Numbered from the stretch's first letter, positions 27,545-36,614 are shown. The stretch is DNA of 64,000 nt from a bacterium (GCA_030428695.1 JAUIEM010000001.1:1-64000); one strand, 5' to 3'. The notes: generated by a model from the sequence alone, not told the origin. Numbers and translations: made by a program.

Positions 27545-28519
27545 GTGGATTCCTTCCTCAAAGCCCTGATGTGGCTGCTCGACCTGTTCGTCACGATCTC
27601 GATCGGCTTTCTGATCGCGCGCAGCTACTTCATGGTCAACAAGATCTGGAAGCGCAAGCACGAGCGCGTGGTGTCCGAGAGCATCTCGGTCTTCGCCGAG
27701 CTGATCGGCGTGACCAGCGCCGGCCTCCTGTGCCTGAAGGCGCTGCTCGAGAGCCAGTTCCTGTTCGCCGTCGAGCGCTCGATCGAGATCGGGCTGTCGT
27801 CCTTCTTCCTGCTGATCGGCGTCGGCTACTGGGTGGCGAGCAAGAACAAGCCGAAGTCCCTGTGGGGCCTGTTCAAGAAGGCGCTGAAGCTCGAGAAGGA
27901 CGAAGCCGGCGACCTGTTCACGGCCTTCGTGCGCCCGGTCGGGGCCGACAAGGTGCTCGCCCTGCTGCACGAGCTCGCGATGGTCGACCAGAAGCTCGAC
28001 CCGAAGGAAGAGGCCTTCATCCGCAAGTTCGCCGAGTCCTGGCACCTCGTCTACATCCCGCAGGCGATGGGCAGCGCCGGCGACCGCTACCAGAGCTACG
28101 AGCGGCTGCGCAAGCTGGTCGCGGACTACCTCACCCTGTCCCCGCCCAACGACCAGGTCAGCCAGCTGTGCGACATCCTCGACCTGCTGATCAAGGCCGA
28201 CGCGGACGTGACCGAAGAGGAGCGCCTCGCCCACGAGGAGATCCGCAACCAGCTCGCGCACTACGTCGACGAGGACAGCCTCGGCGAGCGCTTCAAGGTC
28301 GTGATCGCCCCGCAGTCCGCCGGCCAGGCCGCGAACGTCTCCCAGCTGCTGCCGGGCACGCGTCCCCAGCCGCTGCTCGGCGGCCACGGCGTGATCGTCG
28401 GCGAGTACCACTCGCGGTCCTTCGCCCGCATGGTCGCCGACCGCTACCGCAAGCACAGGCTGTTCACGACCGTCGAGGTCGAGAAGCTGCCGCCGCCCCT
28501 GCCCTCGGTGCCCGCCTGA
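27545..28519 (+). CDS. membrane-anchored TerB-like protein
   Basis: A 324-residue protein starting GTG with CCGGAG upstream. Two or three membrane helices lie in the first ~100 residues (LMWLLDLFVTISIGFLIA, and SSFFLLIGVGYWVA). Residues ~120-240 look like a TerB domain: ELAMVDQKLDPKEEAFIRKFAESW followed by DLLIKADADVTEEERLAHEEI, the repeated acidic xxDxxxxxEEExxI pattern of the tellurite-resistance/DjlA family. The C-terminus (HGVIVGEYHSRSFARMVADRYRKHRLF) resembles a small SPOR-like fold. No DnaJ domain is present. The function is unknown; TerB domains are linked to membrane stress complexes. Confidence 0.65.
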   Translation: MDSFLKALMWLLDLFVTISIGFLIARSYFMVNKIWKRKHERVVSESISVFAELIGVTSAGLLCLKALLESQFLFAVERSIEIGLSSFFLLIGVGYWVASKNKPKSLWGLFKKALKLEKDEAGDLFTAFVRPVGADKVLALLHELAMVDQKLDPKEEAFIRKFAESWHLVYIPQAMGSAGDRYQSYERLRKLVADYLTLSPPNDQVSQLCDILDLLIKADADVTEEERLAHEEIRNQLAHYVDEDSLGERFKVVIAPQSAGQAANVSQLLPGTRPQPLLGGHGVIVGEYHSRSFARMVADRYRKHRLFTTVEVEKLPPPLPSVPA

Positions 28520-28531
28520 GTCCGCGGACCC

Positions 28532-29197
28532 TCAGTCGTCGAGGAAGGGCAGGTTGCAGACCAGGGTGCGGAAGCCCTCGCGGACCGTGATCAGCATCTT
28601 CTTGTAGCGGTGGGCGAACAGGAAGGGCGGCCACAGCAGGTGGCCGACCTGGAAGAACTGGAAGCTCTGGCCGCGCACCCCCGGGGTCGGGCTCGCGACC
28701 ACCCAGGTCATCACCGCCCAGTACCCGCACAAGATCGCGACGAGCCCGACGAGCTGCACGACCTGGGCAGCGATCAGCGCGCGCTCGGCGCGCTCGAGGC
28801 GCAGCCACCAGGTCGCCCGGACGCGTCCGGACGCCAGGCCTTCCAGCCGCAGCTCGCCGGAACCGACCGCGATGCGGCTCGTGCCCTGGGGCGTGCCCTC
28901 GAAGGCGATGCGCCCGGCGCTGCGGTCGACGATGCGGAAGGGGCCGAGCGGCGGTCCGCCCCGGGCCAGGCTCGACGCCGCCCGCGAGGCCAGGGCGTCG
29001 ACCGCGCCGTCGAGCTCGACGCTGTCCTCGATCACGGCGCGGTGGCCCTCGAGCTCCGCCGGCCGCCCATCCGCGGGCTCGCGCCCGGTGCGGTGGGCGC
29101 GGGTGGCGGCGAGGATGCTGCGCAGGGCGAGCAGCCAGACGATCAGCGCGACGGCGGCGATGACCTGGACGACGACCGCGGCGACGGTCGGGCTCAT
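28532..29197 (-). CDS. hypothetical membrane protein
   Basis: A 221-residue protein with one N-terminal helix (VAAVVVQVIAAVALIVWLLAL), a soluble middle of about 110 residues, and two C-terminal helices (AAQVVQLVGLVAILCGYWAVM and the weaker VGHLLWPPFLFAHRY). No family is recognised. The soluble middle may be a beta-rich domain (FRIVDRSAGRIAFEGTPQGTSRIAV). It ends 13 bases from the TerB-like gene (convergent) and its start is 8 bases from the stop of the pterin dehydratase gene, so it is likely the last gene of that operon. Confidence 0.65.
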   Translation of the reverse strand: MSPTVAAVVVQVIAAVALIVWLLALRSILAATRAHRTGREPADGRPAELEGHRAVIEDSVELDGAVDALASRAASSLARGGPPLGPFRIVDRSAGRIAFEGTPQGTSRIAVGSGELRLEGLASGRVRATWWLRLERAERALIAAQVVQLVGLVAILCGYWAVMTWVVASPTPGVRGQSFQFFQVGHLLWPPFLFAHRYKKMLITVREGFRTLVCNLPFLDD

Positions 29198-29204
29198 CGC
29201 GGCC

Positions 29205-29495
29205 TCAGCGCCGGTCGGCGATCCGGTCGATCGCGGCCGCGAGCTCGAAGTCGAGGGCGGAGACCCCGCCGACGTCGTGGGTGTTCAGGCCGATGCGCAC
29301 AAACTTGTAGACGTTCGACCAGTCCGGATGGTGGTTCATCTTCTCGGCGACCAGCGCGACCTCGCTCATGAAGCCGAAGGCCTCGACGAAGTCCTTGAAC
29401 ACCAGCTCCCGGCGCAGCTTCTGGCCCTCGTACGACCACTCGGGCACGTCCATCAGGCGCTCTTCGATCTCGACCTCGGTCAGCTTCTCGGCCAT
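29205..29495 (-). CDS. phhB: pterin-4a-carbinolamine dehydratase
   Basis: A 96-residue protein matching the whole small family. The signature [16 protein letters not shown] followed by [14 protein letters not shown] contains the catalytic histidines (HHP and THD) and the aspartate. It dehydrates 4a-hydroxytetrahydrobiopterin, recycling the cofactor of aromatic amino acid hydroxylases; bacterial members without a hydroxylase may act in other pterin repair. No phenylalanine hydroxylase gene is in the window. Start ATG at 29495 with GGAGAG upstream. Confidence 0.93.
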   Translation of the reverse strand: MAEKLTEVEIEERLMDVPEWSYEGQKLRRELVFKDFVEAFGFMSEVALVAEKMNHHPDWSNVYKFVRIGLNTHDVGGVSALDFELAAAIDRIADRR

Positions 29496-29549
29496 CAGTC
29501 TCTCCTTCCGCGGCGCTCCCGCGGGATGTTGTGCCGCGAGTATACCCGC

Positions 29550-30218
29550 TCAGCCCAGCGGCAGCTGCGTCACCGACGAGATCACGTTGCACATCCCGTG
29601 GTACACCGTCGGCGCCGCGACGCTGCGGGTGCGGGCGAACAGGTAGCCGAAGACCAGCCCGGGGAAGAAGGTCAACAGCCGCGCAGGATGCGGCGCGGTC
29701 AACAGATGGGCGCAGGCGAACAGCAGGTTGGCGAGCAGCCAGCCCGGCCCCAGCCGCGCCCCGAAGAGCTTCCAACGCGGCCGCCAGAGCTGGTCGAAGC
29801 GGGTCTGCAGGTAGCCGCGGAAGAACACCTCCTCCGGCAGGGCGATGCCGAAGACGTGGTCGCCGACCTGGCCCCAGAAGCCCTCGAAGTGGAGCTCGAG
29901 CCCGTCGCCGCGCAGGATCCACACGAACAGGAGGGCGCCGGCTGCCGTCCCGACGGTCCACGCCAGGGCCAGCCAGGCGCCGCGCCCGAGCTTCCCCGGG
30001 CCGAGCCCGAAGCGCGCGGGATCTTCGCCTCGGAGCAGGATCACCGCGCTCGGCCCCGCGATCCACACCACCATCGCCAGGCTGCCGGCCCCTATCAGCG
30101 GGAGGACGTAGAAGGCGACCACGCTGAGCGCGAGCACGATGACAAGCTCGGGGACGAGCTTCGGCGGCGGCCCGGGGGCATCCTCGAGCGGCGCGTCCTC
30201 GCTTCCCCGCTCCCCCAC
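29550..30218 (-). CDS. CPBP-family intramembrane metalloprotease
   Basis: A 222-residue membrane protein with about six helices and the three motifs of the CPBP/Abi (type II CAAX protease-like) family: PEEVFFRGYLQTR (EExxxR), LLFACAHLL (FxxxH) and VYHGMCNVI (HxxxN). These coordinate a catalytic metal within the membrane. Bacterial members are associated with bacteriocin immunity, protein maturation or regulated proteolysis; the substrate here is unknown. The gene begins one base from the end of the helicase gene upstream, so the two are translationally close and likely cotranscribed. Confidence 0.88.
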   Translation of the reverse strand: MGERGSEDAPLEDAPGPPPKLVPELVIVLALSVVAFYVLPLIGAGSLAMVVWIAGPSAVILLRGEDPARFGLGPGKLGRGAWLALAWTVGTAAGALLFVWILRGDGLELHFEGFWGQVGDHVFGIALPEEVFFRGYLQTRFDQLWRPRWKLFGARLGPGWLLANLLFACAHLLTAPHPARLLTFFPGLVFGYLFARTRSVAAPTVYHGMCNVISSVTQLPLG

Positions 30219-30219
30219 C

Positions 30220-32730
30220 CTACACCTCCACGCCGTCGAAGTACTCGTGGCGCAGCCGCTCGAGCAGCGCCGCGAGCCCGTCGCGCAGCTCGGTCGGGTC
30301 GGGCAGCGAGGTCAGGAAGCTCTCGCCGTACCAGCGGGTCCGCACGCGCGGGTCGAGGATCACGACCGCGCCCCGGTCGCGCCGGCTGCGGATCAGGCGG
30401 CCGAAGCCCTGCTTGAGCTTCAGCACCGCGCAGGGCACGCTGTACTCCCGGAAGGCGTCGCCGCCCCGGTCGCGGATCGCCCGCAGCCGGCCGGCCTCGA
30501 CGGGATGGTCGGGGACGCGAAAGGGCAGCCGCGGGATTACGACCTGCACGAGCTGCGTGCCCGGCATGTCGACGCCTTCCCAGAAGCTGTCGGTACCGAA
30601 CAACACCGGAGCCCCGGAGGCCCTGAAACGCCGCAGCAGCTCCTGCCGGCTGCGCTCCCCTTGCACCAGCAGCTCGCAGCCCTCGCGCTGCAGGGCCCCG
30701 CGCACGGCGTCCGCGGTCTGGCGCAGCAGGCGATGGGAGGTGAACAGCACGAACATGCGCCCGCGGCTCGCCCGGGCGGCGACCAGCACGGCCCGAGGCA
30801 GCCAGCCCTCGAAGCGCGGATCGCCTGGGCGCGGGTAGTCGGTCGGCAGGCCGAGGGCGCAGTTCTTCGGATAGTCGAAGGGCGAGCGCACCAGCTTCGT
30901 CGAGGTGCGGTCATCCGGCAGGCCGACCCGCCGGGCCAGGAAGTCGAAGCCGCCCTCGACCGCGAGGGTGGCCGAGGTCAGCACGGCGGTCTTGATGTTC
31001 GCGAACAGGTGCTCGGCGAGCAGCTCGGCGATGTCGAGGGGCGAGCTGACCAGCTTGATGTCCGCGTGCTCGTGGCCGCGCTTGTCGCGCCGCACCGGCG
31101 CGAGCTCGACCCAGCGGGTCAGGTGCGGCTGGTCCTTCCCGACCAGCACCCGCAGGTTGGTCGCGGTGCCCTGCAGGCGGTGGCCGACGGCGGACAGCTC
31201 GAGACCGGCGGCGGTCCAGTCGGCGCCGATGTGGCTGAGCTTGTTCGCGAAGTTGATCACGCTCTTGCCGAGGATGTCGAGCCGCTCGGCCGCGCCCTGC
31301 ACTTCCCCGAAGACCTCCGGCCAGGGCCGGGGCTCACCGAAGTCGATGATCTTCGTGCCGCGCAGGAGCTCGTCGCGCAACAGGATCTCCCGCACCCGGT
31401 CGAAGGCCATCTCGACCATCAGCTGCTCGCGGTCGAGGTCGGGCAGCAGCCGCTCCTCGAGCTCGCGCGCCGGTTCCACCAGCTTCTCCTTGACCAGCCG
31501 CGTCAGGGCGAAGGGCAACAGCCCGTTCTTGCCCGAGGCGCCGCGCAGCCGCCCGAGCAGCTGGGCGATGCCGCGGCGGGCGACCTGGCCGCCGAGGTGG
31601 CGGGCGGCGATGTCCTCGAGGTGGTGCGCCTCGTCGAGGATCAGGCGGCCGTAGGCCGGCAGCACCGAGCCCTCGTCGAACTTCCCCCGGGCGACCTTGA
31701 TCGCCAGGTCGGACAGCAGCAGGTGGTGGTTCACGATCAGGAGGTGCGCCTTGTCGGCGGCCCGCCGCGAGCGGTAGTAGAAGCACTCGGAGAAGTACGG
31801 ACACTGCGACTTGAGCGACTTGTCGGTCGCCGAGGCGATGCGCTCCCAGGACCGGGCGGTCGGCGGCACGCTGAGCTCTTCGCGGTGGCCGCGGCCGGAG
31901 CTCTGCGCCCAGGTGACCAGCTCGGCGACCAGCTTCTGTTCCTCTTCATCCTCGAAGAAGCTCGCGTCGGCCTTGGCGGCCTCGGCGACGCGGCGCTTGC
32001 AGGCGTAGTTTCCGCGCCCGGTCACCAGCACCGCCCGGGCCTCGAGGCCGAGGGCGGCGATCACGAAGGGGATGTCCTTCTCGATCAGCTGGCGCTGCAG
32101 CAGCATCGTGTGGGTGCTGACGACGACCTTCTCGTCGTTGCGCACCGCCCACAGCAGGGCCGGCACGAGGTAGGCGAGGGACTTGCCGGTGCCGGTGCCG
32201 GCCTCGACGGCGAGCACCGCGTCGTCGTTGAGGGCGGCGGCGATGGAGCGCGCCATCGCGCGCTGGCCGGGGCGGTCTTCGTAGGAGCCGTGGGCGAGGG
32301 CGATCGGGCCGTCGGGGCCGAGCAGCGCGTCGACCTCGTCGAGGTCGAGGGCCTGGCGGGGCCGCTCGGTGACCGGCTCGACGACGACGTAGATGCGCTC
32401 GACGGGGTTGTCGACGATCGCGCAGCCGACCCCGTTGCGGGCGAGCACGCTGGCGACGGCGAGGTCGGCGTCCGAGGGCGTCAGGGCGCCGCTCGGATGG
32501 TTGTGGATCGCGACCTCCCACTCCCCGGCCTGGCGGATGACGGCGGGCACCGCCTCCTTGTGGCCGCGGGCGACGACCTTGACCGCATCGAACAGCGAGC
32601 CCTCTTCGTCGCCGCGGCGGACGAGGAAGAACACCTCGTTGCCGTCGGCGGCGGCGATCGCCTCGCGCATCGCGGAGCAGACGTCCGGGCTCAGGCGATG
32701 GGCGGCGAGCTCTCCGGGCTCTGCGGACAT
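30220..32730 (-). CDS. DinG-family helicase with N-terminal RadC-type JAMM domain
   Basis: An 836-residue fusion. Residues ~1-120 are a RadC-like JAMM domain with intact metal site: H76, H78, S86 and D89 (HNHPSG then PSDAD). From ~150 on it is a superfamily 2 helicase of the XPD/DinG type: Walker A AGTGTGKS, box II DEAHH, and C-terminal motifs TDSFWEGVDMPG and QGFGRLIRSRRDRGAV. DinG/XPD enzymes hold a 4Fe-4S cluster with four cysteines; here only three of the expected ones are seen (NYAC and CPYFSEC), the second having become Ser or Lys. It probably unwinds DNA structures 5' to 3' during replication or repair. The ATG at 32730 has GGGAGC upstream. Confidence 0.9.
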   Translation of the reverse strand: MSAEPGELAAHRLSPDVCSAMREAIAAADGNEVFFLVRRGDEEGSLFDAVKVVARGHKEAVPAVIRQAGEWEVAIHNHPSGALTPSDADLAVASVLARNGVGCAIVDNPVERIYVVVEPVTERPRQALDLDEVDALLGPDGPIALAHGSYEDRPGQRAMARSIAAALNDDAVLAVEAGTGTGKSLAYLVPALLWAVRNDEKVVVSTHTMLLQRQLIEKDIPFVIAALGLEARAVLVTGRGNYACKRRVAEAAKADASFFEDEEEQKLVAELVTWAQSSGRGHREELSVPPTARSWERIASATDKSLKSQCPYFSECFYYRSRRAADKAHLLIVNHHLLLSDLAIKVARGKFDEGSVLPAYGRLILDEAHHLEDIAARHLGGQVARRGIAQLLGRLRGASGKNGLLPFALTRLVKEKLVEPARELEERLLPDLDREQLMVEMAFDRVREILLRDELLRGTKIIDFGEPRPWPEVFGEVQGAAERLDILGKSVINFANKLSHIGADWTAAGLELSAVGHRLQGTATNLRVLVGKDQPHLTRWVELAPVRRDKRGHEHADIKLVSSPLDIAELLAEHLFANIKTAVLTSATLAVEGGFDFLARRVGLPDDRTSTKLVRSPFDYPKNCALGLPTDYPRPGDPRFEGWLPRAVLVAARASRGRMFVLFTSHRLLRQTADAVRGALQREGCELLVQGERSRQELLRRFRASGAPVLFGTDSFWEGVDMPGTQLVQVVIPRLPFRVPDHPVEAGRLRAIRDRGGDAFREYSVPCAVLKLKQGFGRLIRSRRDRGAVVILDPRVRTRWYGESFLTSLPDPTELRDGLAALLERLRHEYFDGVEV

Positions 32731-32833
32731 CTTTACGCTCCCTTCTCGGCCTGTAGAATACCAGCTCGCACCGACGGACCCCAGACCGTCGCCTACACGA
32801 GCCTCGCGGAGAGCGCGCGGCTCGACGAGCGCC

Positions 32834-33811
32834 GTGGAAGATCAGATCATCGCGACCCGCGTCCCCCAGGAGTGGGCCGACCAGCCCGTGCTCGAGCTGT
32901 TCGCCGAGCGCCTGCCCTGGCTGTCGAAGACCCGGCTGCGCCAGCTGTTGCACAGCGGACACCTGCTGCGCGACGGCTGCCGCGCGACGCCGGGGGAGAT
33001 CCTGCGCGAGGGCGAGCTCGTCGAGCTGCGCCTGCCCGAGCCGCCGCCGTCCCGGCCGCCGGTCCCCGACAAGGCGCTGTGGCCCGAGCTCCTCGCGATG
33101 GAAAACGGGCTGCTGGTGCTGAACAAACGGCCCGGCGTGCCGACCCTGAGCTCGCGTCCGGAGGAACCCTCGACCCACAGCGCCGCCCTGGCCCTGGTCG
33201 AGCGGCGCGTGGGCCGGGCCCGGCGACTCTATCCCGTCCACCGCCTCGACCGCGAGACCAGCGGCCTGTTGCTGATGGCCCTCGACACCGACTCCGCCCG
33301 CCAGCTCAGCGCGGCCTTCGAGCAGCGCACCGCCCGCAAGACCTACCAGGCTCTGGTCCACGGGGTGCCGCCCGAGGAGGGCGTGATCGAGGCGGCCCTG
33401 GGCAAGGCCGGCCGGCACGGCAAGATGAAGGTGCGGCAGGACGACGGCAAGCCGGCGACGACCAGCTTCCGCGTGCTCGAGCGCTTCGGGCCGGTCGCCT
33501 GGATCGAGCTCGAGCCGCGCAGCGGACGCACCCATCAGATCCGCGTCCACCTCGCCCACGCCGGCTTCCCGATCGCTGGCGACAGCCGCTACGGCGGGCC
33601 GGAGCTGTGGCTGTCGAAGCTCAAGGGCAAGGCCTACCGCAAGGGCAAGCGGCCGGAGCGGCCCCTGATCGCGCGGGTGGCGCTGCACGCCGCCGCGCTG
33701 ACGGTTCCCTGGAAGGACGGCGAGCGGCGCTTCGAGGCGCCCCTGCCGAAAGATCTCACGCGCTGCCTGAAGGTCCTGCGCAAACACGGGCGCAAGTCCG
33801 GGAGACGCTGA
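32834..33811 (+). CDS. RluA/RluD-family pseudouridine synthase
   Basis: A 325-residue enzyme isomerising uridine to pseudouridine in rRNA or tRNA. It has an S4-like N-terminus (LPWLSKTRLRQLLHSGHLLRDG) and the RluA catalytic motif HRLDRETSGLLLMA with the nucleophilic Asp near residue 138, followed by RKTYQALVHG and the RTHQIRVHLAHAGFPIAGD block. The length and the C-terminal EAPLPKDLTRCL segment are normal. The GTG at 32834 is the start giving the family N-terminus; the ribosome binding site is poor. Divergent from the helicase gene, and one base ahead of the methyltransferase gene, so probably an RNA-modification operon. Target site unknown. Confidence 0.9.
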   Translation: MEDQIIATRVPQEWADQPVLELFAERLPWLSKTRLRQLLHSGHLLRDGCRATPGEILREGELVELRLPEPPPSRPPVPDKALWPELLAMENGLLVLNKRPGVPTLSSRPEEPSTHSAALALVERRVGRARRLYPVHRLDRETSGLLLMALDTDSARQLSAAFEQRTARKTYQALVHGVPPEEGVIEAALGKAGRHGKMKVRQDDGKPATTSFRVLERFGPVAWIELEPRSGRTHQIRVHLAHAGFPIAGDSRYGGPELWLSKLKGKAYRKGKRPERPLIARVALHAAALTVPWKDGERRFEAPLPKDLTRCLKVLRKHGRKSGRR

Positions 33812-33812
33812 C

Positions 33813-34976
33813 ATGCCCCACGAGTTCGTGCTCGGCAACCCGATCCGTTCGGAGAAGGCCGACGTCCTGCGCGAGGGCGCGTTGAGCTTCCGCTCGCGGA
33901 AGGGCCTCGCGCTGCCCCAGCGGCTGCTGATCGAGCATCTGCCCAGGCAGGTCAAGGGCCGCGTGTTGACCGGCCTCGACAGCGAGGGGGCGGTCGCGAT
34001 GGCCTGCTCGGCGCTGTACGGCCACGGAAGCGTCGACTTCATCAGCTTCGACGTCTACCTCGCCGACAAGGTGCGGCTCGGCTTCGTCCAGAACGGGCTG
34101 CCGAGCGCGGCGGTGCAGCTCGGCACCGACCTGCCCGGGACGCCGCCCCCCGGTGTGCACGGCTTCCTCGACGAGGGCTACGGCATGGTCGCGCTGTGCT
34201 TCCCCGCCTCCGCCGAGTCGGCCCTGACCCGCGAGCTGATCGAGCAGGCCCACGCGATCCTGCGGCCCGGCGGCGTGCTGCAGATCGGCACCAACCACAA
34301 GACCGGCGACTGGCTCGCGAAGACCGTCAAGGGGGTGTTCGGCGACGCGACCCGCCTGCCGTTGCCGAAGCAGGGCGGGGCCCTGGTCTCGGCGCGGCGC
34401 CGCAAGCCGAGGGCGAAGCTCAAGGACCACAGCCACGTCAGCGTGATCAGCGACTGCGGGCCGCGGGTCGAGGTCCGCACCCGGCCGGGGGTGTTCGGCT
34501 ACCGGCGCTTCGACGAGGGCACTCGCGCGCTCCTCGAGGCCGCGCGCGTCGGACCGGGCCAGCGGGTGGTCGACATCGGCTGCGGGCCGGGCACGATCGG
34601 CTTGATCCTCGGGAAACGGACCGGCGCGCCGGTGCAGCTCGTCGACTCCTCGCGGCGCGCGACCGCCCTCGCCGAGGAGAACGCCGCGCGCAACGGGGTC
34701 GAGGCCGAGGTGCTGACCGCCGCCGACCTGTTCGCCGCGCCGCCGGACGTCGCCGACCACGTGTTCTGCAATCCGCCCTACTACTCGAACTACCGCATCG
34801 CCGAGAGCTTCGTGCTCAGCGCGCGGCGCGTGCTCAAGCCCGGCGGCAAGCTGTGGCTGGTCGCGAAGAACCACGACGCCCACGGGCAGCTGGTCGCCGA
34901 GATGTTCGCCGATCCGCAGCTCGAGCTCCTGCGCGGCTACGGGGTGATCACGGGCTTCAAGCCGATCGAGGTGTAG
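33813..34976 (+). CDS. RsmC/RlmG-like tandem-fold methyltransferase
   Basis: A 387-residue protein with a degenerate N-terminal methyltransferase-like half and a catalytic C-terminal half, as in RsmC and RlmG, which methylate guanine N2 of rRNA. The C-terminal half has GVFGYRRFDEGTRALLE, SAM motif VVDIGCGPGTIGL near residue 253 and the catalytic NPPY (FCNPPYYSNY) near 320, then RVLKPGGKLWLVAKN. It follows the pseudouridine synthase gene by one base, supporting an rRNA-modification role. Whether it is an RsmC or RlmG orthologue cannot be settled. Confidence 0.88.
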   Translation: MPHEFVLGNPIRSEKADVLREGALSFRSRKGLALPQRLLIEHLPRQVKGRVLTGLDSEGAVAMACSALYGHGSVDFISFDVYLADKVRLGFVQNGLPSAAVQLGTDLPGTPPPGVHGFLDEGYGMVALCFPASAESALTRELIEQAHAILRPGGVLQIGTNHKTGDWLAKTVKGVFGDATRLPLPKQGGALVSARRRKPRAKLKDHSHVSVISDCGPRVEVRTRPGVFGYRRFDEGTRALLEAARVGPGQRVVDIGCGPGTIGLILGKRTGAPVQLVDSSRRATALAEENAARNGVEAEVLTAADLFAAPPDVADHVFCNPPYYSNYRIAESFVLSARRVLKPGGKLWLVAKNHDAHGQLVAEMFADPQLELLRGYGVITGFKPIEV

Positions 34977-35039
34977 CGGGGGCGGATGTTCGCGGACGGG
35001 GAAGCGTGGTTACTGAAGGTGTCCCCGAGGAGGGATGCG

Positions 35040-35962
35040 ATGACACCTTTCTTTTCCCGGAGTCGACCCCTGGCTCGAGCATCCAAGGCTGTGGCCGGAT
35101 GTGCACAACGCGCTGCTCGCCGCGCTGCGCGCCGATCTCGGGCCACGCCTGCGCCCCCGCTACTACGTCGCCCTGGAAGAACGGGTGTACGACACGTCAG
35201 GCGATGAGCTCCTCTTCGTCGGTCGCGCGGATGTTGCGCTTGAGGCCTGGTCCGAAAGCCGCGTGGCGAGGCGCCGCGCAGGTGGGTGGATGCCGAGGAT
35301 CGACGACAACGCGCCCTTGTTGGGCTCGGAGGAGGAGGACGAAGGCAGGCACCCACCTCCGCAAGCCTCGCGAGCGAGGTTTCGGACCAGTCCTCAAGTC
35401 GCCTCGGGCAACACAGCGCCTTCGAACGACGTCCTGCCCACCTCCAGGCCGCTCGCCGTTCTGGTTCCGGTTCCCGATCGGATGCGCGAGTCCTACCTCG
35501 AGATCCACGACGCTGCGTCCGGGGACCTCGTGACGGTCCTCGAGCTCTCTCGCCGTCGAACAAGCTCGAGGCCGGGCAGGGCCGGGAACAGTATCTCCGC
35601 AAGCGTCGCAACGTCCTCGCCAGTCGTGCCCACTTCGTCGAGATCGATCTGCTTCGCAGGGGGATGCCGATCCTCGGCAGCGCGCTCGAGAATCACTACC
35701 GGATCTCGATCAGCGAAGAGGAACGTCGCCGCACGCAGACCTTCATCTCTTCTCGGTTCGTGAGCCGATTCCGACCTTTGCGCTGCCTCTGCTCCCAGGA
35801 GATTCCTGTCCGGCGGTCGACCTCGGACCTCTGCTCCGGCAGCTGTACGAAGTCGCCTCGTACGACTTCCGCATCGACTACCGCAAGGACCCCATCCCAC
35901 CCCTCTCCGAGGCGGACGCCGCCTGGGCCGACGGCCTCCTGCGGGAGGCGGGGCTGCGCTGA
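35040..35962 (+). pseudogene. DUF4058 protein gene, disrupted by frameshifts and a MITE
   Basis: Pieces of one DUF4058 protein are found in order but in different frames: PGVDPWLEHPRLWPDVHNAL at the front, RPRYYVALEERVYDTSGDELL, then (after the MITE at 35242-35395) VLVPVPDRMRESYLEIHDA, SNKLEAGQGREQYLRKRR, ASRAHFVEIDLLRRGMP, and a C-terminal DFRIDYRKDPIPPLSEADAA ending LLREAGLR before the TGA. There is an extra T just after the ATG (run near 35051), a lost base near the ELLSPSNK position (about 35546), and at least one more frameshift near 35800. DUF4058 proteins are abundant in Planctomycetota and Cyanobacteria and have no known function. This copy cannot make a full protein. Confidence 0.85.
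35242..35395. mobile_element. MITE-like element, copy 2 (154 bp), inside a DUF4058 gene
   Basis: Same terminal inverted repeat as the copy at 23838-24070, in the opposite orientation: GAGGCCTGGTCCGAAAG on the left, and GAGGACTGGTCCGAAAC as the reverse of the right end. The flanks are CTT and AAG, so the inverted match extends three bases further. It lacks about 80 internal bases present in copy 1. It splits the DUF4058 reading frame. Confidence 0.8.
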
Positions 35963-36035
35963 GAGCGCGGTGAATGCCCGCGCCCTGCGACCCGTCATCC
36001 ATCGTGTTGCACGAGCACCTCAGGAGGAGATTGTG

Positions 36036-36245
36036 ATGCTCAAACGATGGACCAGCCTCGCGCTGCTGCTCGCCTGCTGCGGCCTGTCGGGCTGTGGCGC
36101 GATCAGCCTCTTCTCATCGCCGGAGACCCACCACCACTACTACTTCGAGGTCGACAAGGAGACGATGCGCGAGCTCCTCGCCGATCCGAGCATCGCCGAC
36201 GAGATGCGCAGGGAGCTCGAGGAAAGGGAGGAGAGCGGGACATGA
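36036..36245 (+). CDS. small lipoprotein
   Basis: A 69-residue protein with a lipoprotein signal ending LSGC (cysteine at residue 20). The mature part is about 50 residues: FSSPETHHHYYFEVDKETM and an acidic helix. A strong AGGAGGA lies 8 bases before the ATG. The stop overlaps the start of the next small lipoprotein gene (ATGA). No family recognised; the shared features with its neighbour (signal, SLxSSP, Tyr/His-rich YHYH/HHHYYF strand) suggest an old duplication. Confidence 0.7.
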   Translation: MLKRWTSLALLLACCGLSGCGAISLFSSPETHHHYYFEVDKETMRELLADPSIADEMRRELEEREESGT

Positions 36246-36436
36246 GACGCACGATCGCGCGCCTCGGCGCCCTCCTGCTCGCCGCGACCTGCCTGAGCGG
36301 CTGTGTCGGATTCTCGCTCGGCTCCTCGCCCGTCCAGGTCTACCACTACCACTTCCGGCTGGTCGAGCCCGCGCCGAAGACCGCCGACAGCGTTCCCCCG
36401 CCGACGGAGCCGGGGAAGGACGACCGCCAGCCCTGA
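36242..36436 (+). CDS. small lipoprotein, related to the preceding one
   Basis: A 64-residue protein with a lipoprotein signal ending LSGC (cysteine at residue 21), followed by FSLGSSPVQVYHYHFRLVEPAP and a proline-rich tail. It is translationally coupled to the preceding lipoprotein gene through a 4-base overlap. The Tyr/His-rich short strand is shared with it. Function unknown; the histidines could bind a metal, which is only a guess. Confidence 0.65.
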   Translation: MRRTIARLGALLLAATCLSGCVGFSLGSSPVQVYHYHFRLVEPAPKTADSVPPPTEPGKDDRQP

Positions 36437-36614
36437 GCGGCAGCGCAGCCTGCAACATGCACGCCTCCCTGTTCCGGCGCCGGCGCGCCGGGTGTTGCCG
36501 CTGCTCGAACCGGTGCTGCACTGTCCGCCGGTCGAGCGGCATCCGACCCGGGCCGCGCCCCCCGGAGCTTGAGCGACCCGCGCCTTGCCGGTACCCTCCA
36601 TCGCAGGAGGCGCC

